Below, piece by piece: positions 49,451 through 62,345 of a DNA stretch of 64,000 bases. This DNA comes from Paraspadella gotoi (Eukaryota; Chaetognatha), in contig CM119266.1 of assembly GCA_051294375.1 (NCBI GenBank), positions 1,183,554 through 1,247,553 of the forward strand. The letters are read 5' to 3'. Each line of letters begins with the position of its first letter. The first letter of the stretch is position 1. Below the pieces are notes generated by a model. That model did no database searches, was not told where the DNA came from, and worked only from the letters and a program-made list of their open reading frames with translations. The translations under genes were made by a program, and so were the position numbers.

Positions 49451-51846
49451 CCTCTCTTCGTCTTTATCATTGTTGTACATTGCATAATGTAAATTTCCCC
49501 ATTCCCTCTCTCTCTCTCTCTCTTTCTCACACCATTTTCACTTCTTTTCACAACTTATTCTGTCCGTCCTTATCTTTGACCTGTCCTCACCAATTGACCA
49601 CTGTCCTTTCTCAACTCTGTGTTGGAAACTTTGCCTTGTTTAATAAAAGAATCGATTACAAAGCCTTCGCTTATCTTTATTGTATTAAGTTTACTCTTTT
49701 ATTACACAAATTTTAAGGTAAAGAAAAAAAATAGAAGAAAAAAGCCGCGTCTGCTGATCTGATAATACTTTTGAAGTTTGGACTCACTTTATCATTAAAC
49801 TTATTAATTTAAAGGTGTGCGATATATAATAACATTTTCTTAGAACAGCGAATAGCGGAGCGTCCGTTAAAACCTGGAGAACTAATTTTAGAAATCATAG
49901 TTTATTATAGTTTAGATTCAAAGCTTAGTATTTTCTTCAGGCTCATTATGTTTTTCCGTTTACTGTTTAAGCGAAAAGTAAAATACGACGGACAATATAT
50001 ACTAAATACTATTTTCAGAGGCGTTTTAAAAGAATTAGGCTTTTTTTATTTAATCTCTATAACTAAGAATGAGAACAATGATAGCGCCCACAAAATATCG
50101 TCAAAGGATATTAACTTATCATAAGGCTACAATATATATTATATCTAGAGGGAAATCTCGAATCGCCTGATTCTGATTCAAGTCAGTCTCTTTCTGTTCC
50201 GTCGAACGGCTGCTACTGCAGCCGCACCGTATCCCCCTGCTGCGCGGAGAACGAAGTTTGTGAAACGAAAAAAAAAAGCGATAAAATTTCATTTTAATTG
50301 GCATCGGGGAAGAGAGCCTGATAAAGACGTCACGCCTTGCCTCTCTTTTTTAGATTTTCTACAGAGTCAGTTATCTAAACCATTTTGTGGCGATCAGTAT
50401 TATGCATTTTAATTTGCTGGGAAAACAATCCTCACTAGATAAACTGTCATATTTTTAATTAATAAAAACAATTTAAAAAATTTGGTACGACAATTATGAA
50501 AAAAATGGTAAAGCCCTTTTTTTCCTATAGTATTGGGAATATGGATTTACGCTGGGTCAGATTAAAGATTAAAGGAAACATTAAATAAAAGTTTTGCTCT
50601 TTAAACGGTTTAACGGGAAGAACAGACGCTTAAGGATATAAAAAAAAAAATTTAAAAAAAGCTTTAAGGGACCCAGTGATAAAAATGATATCATAAGCTT
50701 AAGGGTCTATCATCAAAGGAATTTGAATGGTGATAGTCATTAATTTTTCTTTGCACGGGAAAGTGGCAAAAAAATTCCTATCTCTTATTCTAGCGGAAAC
50801 AAAAATTTAATAATTATGAAAATAAAATTCGTTGACCCTAACCTAAATATTTATATAATCCATTATTTTATTTTGCATTAGAAAGTATTTTTTACTAAAT
50901 TCCAATTTTTTTTTTTTTACTGTACAAAGCATAATTTTAGGTTTAAGCCTCATTGAACAAAGGCTTTACAAGACTAATATTTTTTTTATTTTTATATTTA
51001 CTTAAAAGCAGACAATCAAACCTAAATTCTATTCTTACAGAAACAAAACTATAATAATTATTAATTAATATTCATAATCATACCCTTAAATGTATAATTA
51101 AACTATATTGATTCCTAATTATAACAATTAAAAATTTAGCAAAGTACAGAATCTTTCTCTTCTTTATAATATTATATTACTTTAAAGAGTTTTATTTCAT
51201 CCAATTAACAGAATCATTTGAAAAGAAAGTTTAAATAAAATCAGTCAATACTAAATTTGATTCATTCCTAGTTTTTTTTTCTTATAAATTTTTTATAATA
51301 AAAGCTGAAAATCTTTTAAAATTAGATCTTACCCTTTTTTGGAAAAAAAATTTTAAACTTGAAAAAGATTTTCTTCTTACTGATTTTTAAAGAAAATTAA
51401 GCCTCGCTGATTTTATCGAATTTTTTAACTACTTTCCCAAATGATTATAGAAGAAAAGTTATATGGTAAGAACCAGCTTAAGTTAAAGGGTCAAACGTTA
51501 TGTTTTCAGCTTTTTACCCCCCTGTTCACTTGGTCCCCTTAAGCGATTTAATTTTCCTTTATTTTACTTTTATTAACTTTTAATTATTTTTTCATATTTA
51601 TTTGTATATTAACCCATTTACCATTCGATAGTCTGAAGCACTACGGACTCATTTTCCTCGTTTCTCCCTTCGCTTAGTTTTCCCCGATTCCCAAATTTAA
51701 AAAAAACTCGGTGTCCGGGAAAAGATGATCCAACGGGAGAACGGAGACAAAATTTTAGGAAAACAAAATCCATTAAACGGAAAGAATTACAATCGGGAAT
51801 CGTTTTAATCCCAAGTTCGAAGCCTTAGCCACGCCACTTCCCCCTC

Positions 51847-52527
51847 ATGCGCCGCGCCGGAGGGAAAGCGGACGGAGGGTTGGAGGCGGCGTCGGCGGCG
51901 GCGGCGGCGGCGTCGGCGGAATTCTTTCAGACAAACCCGAGAATTAAATCGTCCGAAACGGAATCGAATCTGCGGCGACAGTTCAATCCCGACGGTTGCG
52001 CGAATCGAACGAGTACGTAAGGGAGGGTGCGACTTTTTGCAATTTCCCAGAAGATATGAGATTTTTTTTTAGATCTGCAGTTCCTTTAACTCGGACATTT
52101 CTACTTTGACAAGACAAAGAATCTGAGTCGCTAAATAAACAATTGCCACGCTGATATTTTTTTTATTCAATAGGTTTCTTTTCTTTATCTCTTCATATCG
52201 CGATTATATTAGGACGGATATTCTCAGGAAAATTCCTTTTAATTTGACCTTCTGCCAATCTTAGTCTTCCTTCAAACTCCACACTCCCCAGCCCTCACCC
52301 CTTCACCCCCCAAGCTATTGTCCGGCTACTCGAGCCAAATTCGAACCACACTCGTCGTCATTTCGGTGGCGCTGATCACGACGCAGTCCGGGCAATACTT
52401 TTTCGCCATGAAGACAGTCTGGAACATCCTTCTTCCACTCACCGTCATCACGGCGGGTGAGTCAGAGATGGGGGAATGGAGATATAATTTTTTACCGCAT
52501 AAAACAAATAATCGATCAGATTAATAA

Positions 52528-52558
<31 letters not shown>

Positions 52559-55500
52559 CAATTATTTAAATCAAAAGTCAAAAATCTGAAATATATCTAT
52601 AAAGCAATAAATCAAGAAATAATTCTTCATTTGATCATTAATCTATTAATCAAGCAGTCAACAATCAATACAATCATTTAATCAATCAAATTATCGATTC
52701 TTGCAGGGACATACAATTCATTGCGTCCCGCGATCGCGACCGTTGGATGCAGACTGTGGCGGTTGGACTCTTTTCTCTAAAGGTAAAATAAAACATATAA
52801 AACAAACAAAGAAACTAATGAAAATATCGATCCCGACTTTCTCTCTCTCTCTCTCTCTCTCTCCTCCTTCCTCTCCTCTCTCTCTCTCTCTCTCCTCTCT
52901 CTTCTCTCTCTCTCTCCTCTCAGGCGCTTCGCCACACCACCAAGATTCCCGGTACTCGTGGTACGTTTCTCGCCTGCTCATCACCGCCCCGTTCAAACTA
53001 ATGGGGATTCAACGTCGCCAGGCAAAGACTGGGACGCGAAGTCGGCGGAATCAAGCGCGACTCAAAAGGTGAGTGAAGGTGAGGTAAGGAAATGATCGGA
53101 GCAATTCTTTAAGTCAATTTTTGGTCGGTCGGTCGGTCTGTTTTAAATACTAATAGCTTTGCTAATACTGTACTTGGTAGAAAGGTTACATACTATGATA
53201 TGCGCAGTGATTCTTTTGTAATAGAAATCGAAATATAAATTATAAAAAATAATTTTTTCGGTAACAAAACATGTTTTTAAAAAAAAGTATATAGATAAGT
53301 ATATAAATAGTTTTTCATAATAATAACCGCGAGGATTCTCAGGAGAGCATACGGAACTGTCTTGTCGCAAGAGGAATCATCGAATGTTGACGACGACGAC
53401 GACGACGATGAAGGAGCTCTTGATCCCTGTGACGGCGACGACGCTGACCGGATGTGGGTGGAGTCACGTCATCGAGACAGGCCGTCGCAGTCAAAGTCGG
53501 CGAAACAGAGAAAGTTCGTCGCCATTTACAGGTTGGAAGATTTCACTCTCAAAAAACTCGGATGCAATCCGATCGGAGTTCCATCTAAATTTTCTCCTTG
53601 GCTCTCTTCAGAACCATTCCTCTCCGATTGGTCTCTCGCGTTTGGGGTCGCCTGATGCAACTGCCTCTGCCTAAGCCGCTGAGGAAGCCGGTCTTCCTTT
53701 TCTTCGCCTCCGTCACCGGATGCAATTTGGATGGTGGGAATGATCGAAGAAATTATGAGATTAATGCTTTTTATATATATGATAACGATTGGTAATAACT
53801 AACTAAACTCAGTTACCAACTAATTAACCCTAAATGAAATTTATTAACATTAAATGATAAATAGTAACTTATAACTGCCAAAAATTCCCTTCGTCCAAGA
53901 GGTCCGACTCGACGTTTCCGCCTACGCGTCTCTCGGCGAATTCTTCCGGCGTCAGTTGAAGCCGGAATCTCGGCCGATCGACGAAGCGGCGCTGGTGACG
54001 TCGCCGGCGGACGGGACGGTGGTCACGGCCGGACGAGTGGAGAGCGGAGAGTTGGAGCAGATCAAGGGTGAGGTTTTTGGGGACTGGGGACTGGGGACTG
54101 GGGAGGTCGGGGATGGGGTGTTGGGCGGGAGAGAGAAAAAGGATGTTGAGGTGGAATGAGATTTGAAAAAAACAGTTGGTGCATTTCTAGTCATTGATTT
54201 GTAATTTTTCATAATCACGGTCTTTTCTGTCTCCCTGAGATTTAGTTTATCAACTTTGTTAAATAAAAGCTATGAACGGAACATTGGTTATTTGAATGGA
54301 GATATGATTGATTGATGATATCACTAATTAAATTATTACGTAAATGCTGGTTTTCTAATAACCGCTCTTTATATCTGTATTGATGCAAAGCATAATTTGA
54401 TATTTTTTGGGGGCTCTAATGAAATGCGCCAGGCGTCACTTATTCGCTTCACGAATTCTTGGGCCACATCACTTGGAATCTCCCGTTGAAGATGTCGACG
54501 ACGACGACGGTGACGATGTATCAAGCCGTAACGATGACGGCGACGACGACGCTGACGACGACGACGCCTCAGTTAACGAATTTCGATATCCATAAAGACT
54601 CGACGCCTCCGAACGACGCAATAGACCCGGAACCTGTTGAGACGGCTGTCCAGGCCAAGACTCAAACGCCTGATCAGACTTCGTTGTGGATCGAGATGGC
54701 TGGGCTGGGCCGAGTCTCGCCAGAGAGGACCGAGGTGTCGACGCCCTTCCCGGATGCGGCGTCCACGATGAAGGTGTCGATGGAGTCGCCCGAGGATACG
54801 GTGGGGACTCCAGCATCGACGAGGGTCATGGTGGAAGACGACGACGACGACGACGTCCAAGTCTGTCGCCAGTATCGCGACCGGCTTTGCTTGAAGGTTG
54901 CCTCGTATGGTTGATTGATTGACTGATCGATTGATTGGATGACTGGTCGTGGTGGCAACTTTCACAACTTGATCGTTTATTTGGTTGAAAGATTTATTCA
55001 TCGGTTGACTGATTTGATTCATTGAATGATTAATTGATTGCTTGATGTAGTGTTTGATGGACTGATTGGTTGATTATTTAAAATACTGTTAAATTTCCGT
55101 GTTAAAGAACCTTTTGAGTTGAGACTAAAAAAAAAAATAAATCTCCATCTCGATCATCCATTCAATTTTTCATAAGCCCTCGTCGACTCACCGTCTGTAT
55201 CACCTGGTCGTCTATCTCGCGCCGGGTGATTATCACCGATTTCATTCGCCCGTCGACTGGACCGTCACCTATCGACGTCACGTCCCCGGTGAGATTCACG
55301 GATAAAGAACATAAAGAAAAAGGGTCGGTCAATCAATCTTTTAACATACCATTCAATTAATCCCCGATTCTATTAATCAATCATTCAATTAATTAATCAA
55401 ATAATAAATGATTCATTTAGTCAGTCTATCAATCAATCACATCCATCAGGCGATCTCTTCAGCGTTTCCCCACGCGTGTCCCGCCTGATCGCCGGCCTGT

Positions 55501-56581
55501 TCAACCTCAACGAACGCGTTGTCTACGCGGGATTCTGGCGCCACGGGTTCTTCTCGCTGACGGCGGTCGGCGCCACCGGCGTCGGTTCCATCCGCACCCG
55601 GATCGACCCGGCGCTCTCGACCAACCAGTGGAAGTGGGATCCGAGGAAGGAAGCCTATTTGGACCGAGACTTTGTGGCCGGTGAAGGAAGTTGTTGTTGT
55701 TGTTTTTTTTTTTGTTTTCGTCGACATTAAAAAAGGATCTTACGTGAAAAATGTCGAATTTACAATTCGTAATTACAATTTTGTTCATCTACGATTCAAA
55801 ACCCGACGATAGAGGCCGGTAGGCTCAACTTTGAGTATTCACTCTTTACAGAAAAAACAAATGAACTTAAGTTTGAATCCCCTCTAATAGAGGCTCTATC
55901 TCTTCTCTGACGCTCACAAGATAATAATAATATAACGGGAAGTCAACAAGCTTTCAATTAAGAATCTTTCATAGTCTACGTCATTTATTCACCTGGTTTC
56001 CCTATATTAAAAGTGGTATATGATATTTTTAAGAACTGTTATAAACTTTTAGTCTTATAAAAGAACGACTCCCTTAAGCATTAAATCGTAATTGAATCTT
56101 GATCCGAACTCATCATCCTAACTTTTCCTCACCCTCTCCCCACTTTGACTTCCCAGAGTCGGGCTCCGGCGTCCCCGTCAGAAAAGGTGAGGAATTTGGC
56201 GAATTCAATTTGGGATCGACGATCGTTTTGATCTTCGAGGCGCCGATCGACTTCCGGTTTCGAGTCTGCGACGGAAAGCGGGTCAAGTTCGGTCAAGGAG
56301 TCGGCGTCGGGCGCGGCGCCTTGGCGAGCGGCGCTGTTGAGCCAAGCGCCGCGGACGCCGGCACTGCCTTAGTAGTTGATCAAAGCGTATGCGGACAAAG
56401 ATTGCCGTCAGGCGTTGGCTCTGAAGAGGCGTATTGTGATTCATTCGGATCCGTCGACGTTAGCACCGCCGCTGCCGCAGACTCCGCCGCCGCCGCCGCC
56501 GCTGCCGCCGACTCCGCCGCCGCCGCCGCCGCTGCTGCAGACTCCGTCGCCGTCCCCGTTACCGCAGACTCCGTTGATTGA
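51847..56581 (+). CDS. PISD: phosphatidylserine decarboxylase proenzyme, mitochondrial
   Basis: Inner-membrane enzyme that decarboxylates phosphatidylserine to phosphatidylethanolamine; the proenzyme self-cleaves at LGST to make a pyruvoyl group. Exons: possible leader 51847-52016, 52292-52456, 52707-52782, 52924-53068, 53343-53531, 53612-53733, 53900-54067, 54433-54896, 55177-55288, 55450-55680, 56157-56581. From 53343 on all phases agree and the frame is open to TGA. Family blocks: the membrane segment [78 protein letters not shown] and [16 protein letters not shown] (LGST at 56210-56221). Odd features: the 54433 exon adds about 130 Thr/Asp-rich residues not found in human PISD; there is an acidic run in exon 53343 and an Ala-rich tail. 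Exon 52707 seems to carry one extra G. The leader exon is tentative. Confidence 0.9.
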
Positions 56582-57302
56582 AAGCTTCCAAAAACGCGGT
56601 GCTGGAGAGATAAATGGGAACTGAGTAAAATTTTTTGTGGAGAAAAAACGGTCAAGGATATTAAAAATCATCTGTTTTTTTTTTTATTACTAACATTATT
56701 GAAGTTATGATTATTACCTGGATATATCTGTTTAATGTACGTTGATATTGATATTTGGTTTTCATAGGTTCCATGAATGGATTATAAAATTTTTTGAAGA
56801 ATAATTATCCCTGGTGAATGGATTCTTTCACCGTTTTTAATTCACTAAGTTTTTGATGTGGTTTTGACCTTCACCGTCAATCATGTCAATTAATGATATT
56901 GTAGTCGAAATTATTCGTATTTATGTTTTTTGTGGTCGTTTTGATTTCAATTTTTTGCTCGATAACTCGATAACTGTAATTTACCGGTTTTTTTAGGTCG
57001 TGATTAATTCTCGTGTGATTTGTAAGAATTATACTTTTTTTGCAATTTATTTGTTTTATGTTGTGTACAAAACATTAGTATTCTTGAAGAGACAAACTTT
57101 GAAGGCAAGTTTTAAAGATGAAGTAAAAAAGGTACTGCCCGGACGTGAAAACCACTACACCACAGCACCTTATATAATTATATATAATTTCGTGAGTCAA
57201 GGGACGGCCAGAATACAATTCTCTCGTTTGATCTTATCTCTCAGCTTGCAAAGTCTACTATATATTTTGTTACATTTTTTGAATAATTCTTACAGTATTT
57301 TA

Positions 57303-57339
<37 letters not shown>

Positions 57340-58002
57340 TCAGCTAATTAAAGTTACCGACCAATCTGCAACATTTCGCCTGACATTTCGCGCCCAAACT
57401 GCAACGAGGTTTCGTCCAAAATGTGCCACGTTTTGTCGTTCTCGATGGCTTTCCCCGGCATTGTCTGACCAAAACGGAAAGCGTGAGATTGTTTAGCTGT
57501 TTTGTATTATTTAACTTTTCGTCTTGCGAAAGCTTTTTATCGGAAAGGTAAAAAGGAATTTTTCATGGATGTCATTTGCTATTATTTAAATAATAATAAA
57601 TATAAATCTAAATAATAAATATTTATTGTCATTTAAATACCTTCTGTATAAAATATTTAGCCGAAAAATTTAAATGTGTTAAAAAAATTTGTAAATTGAT
57701 TTTTTTAATTTTGACAATTCATATTGTTAGTACTAGAACGTATTAAAACAGCTAAATGTTTAAACTGACTAAAGATACTTTTTTTGCGACATATGTTTAA
57801 TAAAAAGGCTATTTAAGGGTTTATATTTCGACATTAATTATACAATTATCACTTCACCATAACATTTACAGATGACAGATTGGATTTTATAATATTGAAA
57901 GAAGCCACTTTACAAAAAAAAATTTATTGTATCGGATAAACACATTATTGATAAACTCGGCTCAAGCAAGCTGAGAGAAAGATAAAGATAACATTAAATG
58001 AT
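56582..58002. other. 3' flank of PISD and intergenic DNA
   Basis: AT-rich. The first part is the second copy of 43682-44765; from 57706 the sequence is single-copy in this window. No exon supported. Confidence 0.55.
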
Positions 58003-58409
58003 TTATAGTTTGTTATAAACTAAATTAAAGTATGTGTGTTGAACTAAGTTCGGAGAAGTGGCGTCTTTGAATTCTAACTGACTAGGCTTATCCTGCGCAT
58101 TCAAGACCAGATGAAATCGGGAATAAATGGCGCAGAAGAGACGATGGCGCCGGTCATGACGCCCTGGAGATGATGACGACAGTCTCGGCAGAACGACGTC
58201 GGCTAAGGCCGAAAGGACGACGAACTGCAAAGCCCAGGACTTGTCAAATGTTGATGTAAGTCTGAAGAAGAAGTTGAAGAGAGTCTTGAGTTGCTTGTTG
58301 CAGAGTAGAGTAGGTAGAAGTCCTGGGCAAGGAATAACAAAACATTTATCACAAACTCAGCAAATATATATAAGTTTAAAGTGTCTTTCTTACTTGTTTC
58401 TGAAGCCAA
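58003..58409 (-). other. weak minus-strand coding candidate
   Basis: Two overlapping open segments on the minus strand in a less AT-rich patch. One starts MASETSKKDTLNLYIFAEF and has a hydrophobic stretch (VINVLLFLAQDFYLLY). The other contains LQFVVLSALADVVLPRL. No homology recognised and no convincing splice structure. It could be a downstream exon of the aldo-keto reductase or noise. Confidence 0.2.
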
Positions 58410-59235
58410 TAATAAACAAAAATAGAGATGCTTCTCTCATAGAAAAGTCCACCAAACCAGCGATCACACAAAAAATAAGATTCCGAGATATCTGATAAAG
58501 AGTTTCTAAATGCTCTGAAAAGAACTAAAAACCCAGTGACAACTTTTAGATCTGAAGATACCACGTGGCCAGAATTCGATTAGAATCTTAATCGAAATCT
58601 ATCGAAATCACGGGCACCAATCAGAATCAGCTGTACACTGCCTTCGGAAATCTGTACTTGAGTATAAACAAAAGAGAGAGCCTAAAGATGTCGTTGCGAT
58701 CGCTAGAATGGAAGCATTTTCGATGCCAGTAACAAAGAACAAAAGAGCATGGGGAGAAAAGATAGAGAAGCTGGATTTCCTCGTAATATTAAAGATAGTT
58801 ATTTCGTAACAGTATGTTTGAATAATCATCGAAGAGGATGTAACTATATTGTATGTTTTATTTTTCTAATTAAACTACAAGGGACTTCCAACATTCGTAC
58901 CACTTCCCCTTCGGCGGAGTTACATTTGCAGACGACTCGTTTGGACGAGAGAATCAAGTCTTCATCAGTGAACATGATTTGACTTGACCACCGTAAGGGC
59001 TGGTCAAAAAAATTTAATTCACCAATTTTAATTTGATTGTTTAAAAATTAATTATTTTATTTTCTTTTTTTGACCAATCCTCACAGCTTTTCCTTTATTA
59101 CCAATCAACTAACAACATTAAATAGTGGCTTCTTTTGAAGGTTTATAATTATTATATTGCTATTTTATTTTTTTAAAAAGTTAAAATAATTTTTGAATAT
59201 TGCATAATTTTTCGAGACCTTGTTAAATCCCACAC

Positions 59236-62035
59236 CTGCGCAACGATACCAATCTTGTTGGCCCATTCCTGACGAGTTCCAGCAGGCATTTCAGTGTCCT
59301 TTTTGTACTTGCCGGTCAGCCAGCCGCCTTTGAGTGGACTCCAGCACAACAGCCCTATTTTTCCACATTACAAACTTCTGTCACCTAGAGTTAAAGCGAG
59401 CTTGTAAAATTAGTAATATTGGTTATTAAAGTCGCTGGTGCTCGCAAGTTGATTAGGCACTTTTTTTGGCCATTTGATAGAACAAGATTTTAAAGAAATT
59501 CTTCTTATTGGCACTGAATAATTTTTTGTTAGACATATTTAACTATATAATAATTGTACTTTTTTAAACAAATGATAATATTTTTTAAGGATATCCAAAT
59601 AAAAATATTGAAAAAAAAACGGAGAAAGTGAGATTGAGAACGAGAGAGTGAGAGTAACACCAAGCAAGCAAATGGGAATACGAGAGTGTGAGAGTAACAC
59701 CAAGAAAGCAAGTGGGAATACGAGAGCGTGAGAGTAACACCAAGCAAGAAAATGGGAATACGAGAGTGTGAGAGTAACACAAGCAAGCAAATGGGAATAC
59801 AAGAATGTGAGAGTAAACACAAGAAAGCAAATGGAATACGAGAGCGTGAGAGTAACACCAAGCAAGCAAATGGGAATACGAGTGTGAGAGTACCACCAAG
59901 CAAGCAAATGGGAATACGAGAGCGTGAGAGTAACACCAAGCAAGAAAATTGGAATACGAGAGTGTGAGAAAGATGTTAGAAAATGAAAAGGAATTAAATG
60001 TCAATGTTAAGTTAGGTTAAGTTAAGTTATGTCAATGTTAAGTTATGCGGTATATTCACGCCGCCTCATCTCCCACTGCATTCAGCCAATACAATTGGCT
60101 CTGAAGGGGAACGGATCTCCCCAACTATGGGCTCCATCTACAGTTTTAACGGCTTCCCTTTGCGTTGTCACAAACGAGTCTTTCCATGGATAAATGCAAC
60201 GGTGACAGTTGGCGTCACTGAGGGTAGGAAGCCCCTAACGTCAACAGGTGAGCTGGGCATTAAAGGGAAACCGGTTGATGCCATAATTTACTATATTATA
60301 TATATTAATGTACCAGGAGAAGCAAAAGAAAAAGAGTGAAGAGATTAGAACAATAGAGCGCTAAGTCCTGTCATGAGATGTCTCTCGCCAGCCCTTCACC
60401 TCATCCTCAATCCCTCTGGCCAGCAGACTGTATTGTATCTGATTGGTCACCATTCTCTCCATCTCCAACCCCATAAACTTGGCGTAGTCGAGATACTTCT
60501 GCAGCTGCCATCCTGTGAGGTTACTGGCGCCGATGTGGCGCACTTTCCCCGAGCGGACAAGGTCGTTCAGCGTCAGCAGGGTCTCCTCGATGGGCGTGCC
60601 TGCGTCCCAACCGTGAATCTGGTAGACGTCTATGTAGTCAGTCTGCGGAAAGGGCAAAAAAAAATAGACTGGTAATAAAACTTCATTAACGAGATTAATT
60701 AAACAAGAAAATGGTACTATCACAAAGACGAAAGATTACGTCACTAATGGTATATTCAAGCAATAAGAAAAAAAATAAAAATGAAAAAAAAACCCCCAAA
60801 ATAGGTCACCGTCCGGAGTTTAATATAGTATTCCTGGATCGAATTGATAAAAGTCCTTTTAGCCGATTGAAAAAAATTTAAATGGAAGCCTAGCGCATTG
60901 TGACTTAATTAACAGGACCGTGAGAGTCTAGGTTTTTATTATACATTATGTTTAATATTTTATGATATTTATAGCCTGTTCAAAGTAAAGAGACAAGTTA
61001 GTAATTAGGACTAAGCTCTGACGAAAAAAGTCAGAGGTTTTTAATATATTTTTTGACCGGCCAATGTAGAATGATGGCAATATTGCTATTTTTAAGTTTC
61101 AAAAAAATCCGACCATAAATATAGAAAATATTAACAAAAATCTTCGGAAAATCAACCCCTTCTTTGGAAGATTTTCGCCATATAAGATTTTTTTCGAATC
61201 TGACTCCTGGTTGAAAACTCTTAGAATTCCGATCGTTAGCTCCTCTTTTACTTTTACTTTAAATAAAAATTTCACCAAAATGGACTAATTCACTTTAACA
61301 TGATCGTATCATATTAAAATAACCAAATTAAATGTAAAGAAAAACTTTGAGAGCCCTTCAGACATATTGCTATCGGATTCCTGAATTCAAAGTTTATTGT
61401 AAAATGACAACATACCTTAAATGCATTGACATTGTATTGAAGTTGAGAAATCCCTTTATTTTATATATAAAAATTGCATCAAAAATATTTTCCTGAGCGG
61501 ACCAGTCCATTTGAATCGAATGGTTCGATGTCAAAATGATGGTTATTTGTCAAGAGAAAAAAAATGCGAGCCCTTCAGATGTAACAGGATCGGAATCGAG
61601 TTTTTTTACATCTATTTTTTACCTGAATTTTTCCCAGGGGCGTTGACATTATTTGGTAGTCAGATTTTAACGAAAATCTCCATTTGAAAAAGTCTTCCTC
61701 GATTTCTAAGAACGATGTAGACTCCTCGTTAGTTTATTTCTCGAATGATTCGCCAATTTCATACTACGAGACAAAAAAAAAAACATAATGGAATTCTTCC
61801 CAAAGTCTCCTCTCACCTTCATTCGCTCCAGACTTCGACTGAGACTCCAAAGCACATGCTTTCTCGAGAGTCCCATCCCATTGGGCGAATCGGGATCCGT
61901 CAAGTAGCGGCATTTCGTCGCAACGATCACGTGCTCCCGGTTTTTCTTTTTTAGCCAAGTTCCTATGATCGATTCTGTGATCCCGGAATTCCGCCCCATC
62001 CCAGGATACGTGTCTGCCGTGTCGATGAAGTTTCC
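59236..62035 (-). CDS. aldo-keto reductase, incomplete at both ends
   Basis: NAD(P)H-dependent oxidoreductase of the AKR superfamily; substrate not predictable. Minus-strand exons seen: 62035-61817, 60642-60400, 59354-59236. The first two join in phase. Blocks: [13 protein letters not shown] (catalytic Asp and Tyr), [10 protein letters not shown] (catalytic Lys), then [20 protein letters not shown] (catalytic His in QIHG), [27 protein letters not shown], and [16 protein letters not shown]. The GASN and SPLKGG strings place it near bacterial-type YajO/Tas-like AKRs. The N-terminal strand exon, a short piece between the last two exons and the C-terminal third are not seen. The first intron holds the second copy of the 716-bp element. 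Confidence 0.85.
59640..59967. repeat. minisatellite, about 40-bp unit, 8 copies
   Basis: Tandem units of 38-40 bp with the core GTGAGAGTAACACCAAGCAAG followed by AAATGGGAATACGAGAG. Single-base variants and 1-2 bp deletions distinguish the copies. The array is open in several frames on both strands because few unit positions create stops; I do not regard these frames as genes. It lies in the aldo-keto reductase intron. Confidence 0.93.
60040..60280. other. GC-richer non-coding block in the aldo-keto reductase intron
   Basis: Distinct composition, preceded by a short TTAAGTTA-type repeat (60002-60047). No protein similarity recognised and no splice-consistent frame. Possibly a retroelement remnant. 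Confidence 0.25.
61005..61725 (-). mobile_element. 716-bp non-autonomous DNA element, copy 2 (inverted)
   Basis: Reverse-complement counterpart of 7982-8697 over its whole length, with scattered substitutions. It begins TAGGACTAAGCTC and ends GTAGACTCC. Possible degenerate target repeat GTTAGTAA/GTTAGTTT next to the ends. Sits in the large first intron seen of the aldo-keto reductase gene. Confidence 0.75.
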
Positions 62036-62164
62036 TAATTAGGAAAGGGGAAAGGTAAGGTGAAGTCACGTGACAAAGCCTTCTTTGTTCGGCACCTATT
62101 TCCAAAAGCGCTCTGTTTTTAGTCCTTAATACTCAAACTTAATTTTAACCGTATAATTGAGACT

Positions 62165-62345
62165 AATATGGCAACCGTAAGAATGTGAATGCTAGGGGTA
62201 TCTCACCAACTGGCGTAGGGGCTGCGGACCCTCAGTGACCGCATCCTGTCACTGGCATGTTTCGACCGGCTCCGTCACGTTTAAGCCAGAACCCCATGGC
62301 CATATGGCGGGAACGGTTTAGTCAGCCTTGGGTCTTAGCAGAAAT
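62165..62345. other. GC-richer non-coding block
   Basis: Composition differs from AT-rich neighbours. It contains strings such as GCGTAGGGGCTGCGGACC and GTTTCGACCGGCTCCGTC. No coding frame; possible SINE or LINE remnant. Confidence 0.25.

Larger units (their letters stand above)
44791..57706 (+). repeat. segment duplication, unit 2
   Basis: Co-linear repeat of 34900-44765. Its first 4.6 kb is low quality; from about 49450 on it reads cleanly and continues past the end of unit 1 (the string AAATTTGTAAATTGATTT) into new sequence. It is therefore probably the contig that truly joins the downstream DNA. Confidence 0.85.

Noticed and set aside
49276-49716. Apparent protein similarity between 36564-36866 and this ORF
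   Set aside because: Reflects the duplicated non-coding segment and its CT repeat; no coding signal in either.
58745-58966. Small plus-strand gene near 58.8 kb
   Set aside because: Short frame without splice context; overlaps an inverted-repeat string and shows no recognisable domain.
59640-59967. CRISPR array
   Set aside because: Units are directly adjacent with no unique spacers and the genome is eukaryotic.
59529-60004. Leu/Cys/Ser-rich 'membrane protein' frames on the minus strand
   Set aside because: Produced by the 40-bp minisatellite; open in several frames at once and without homology.
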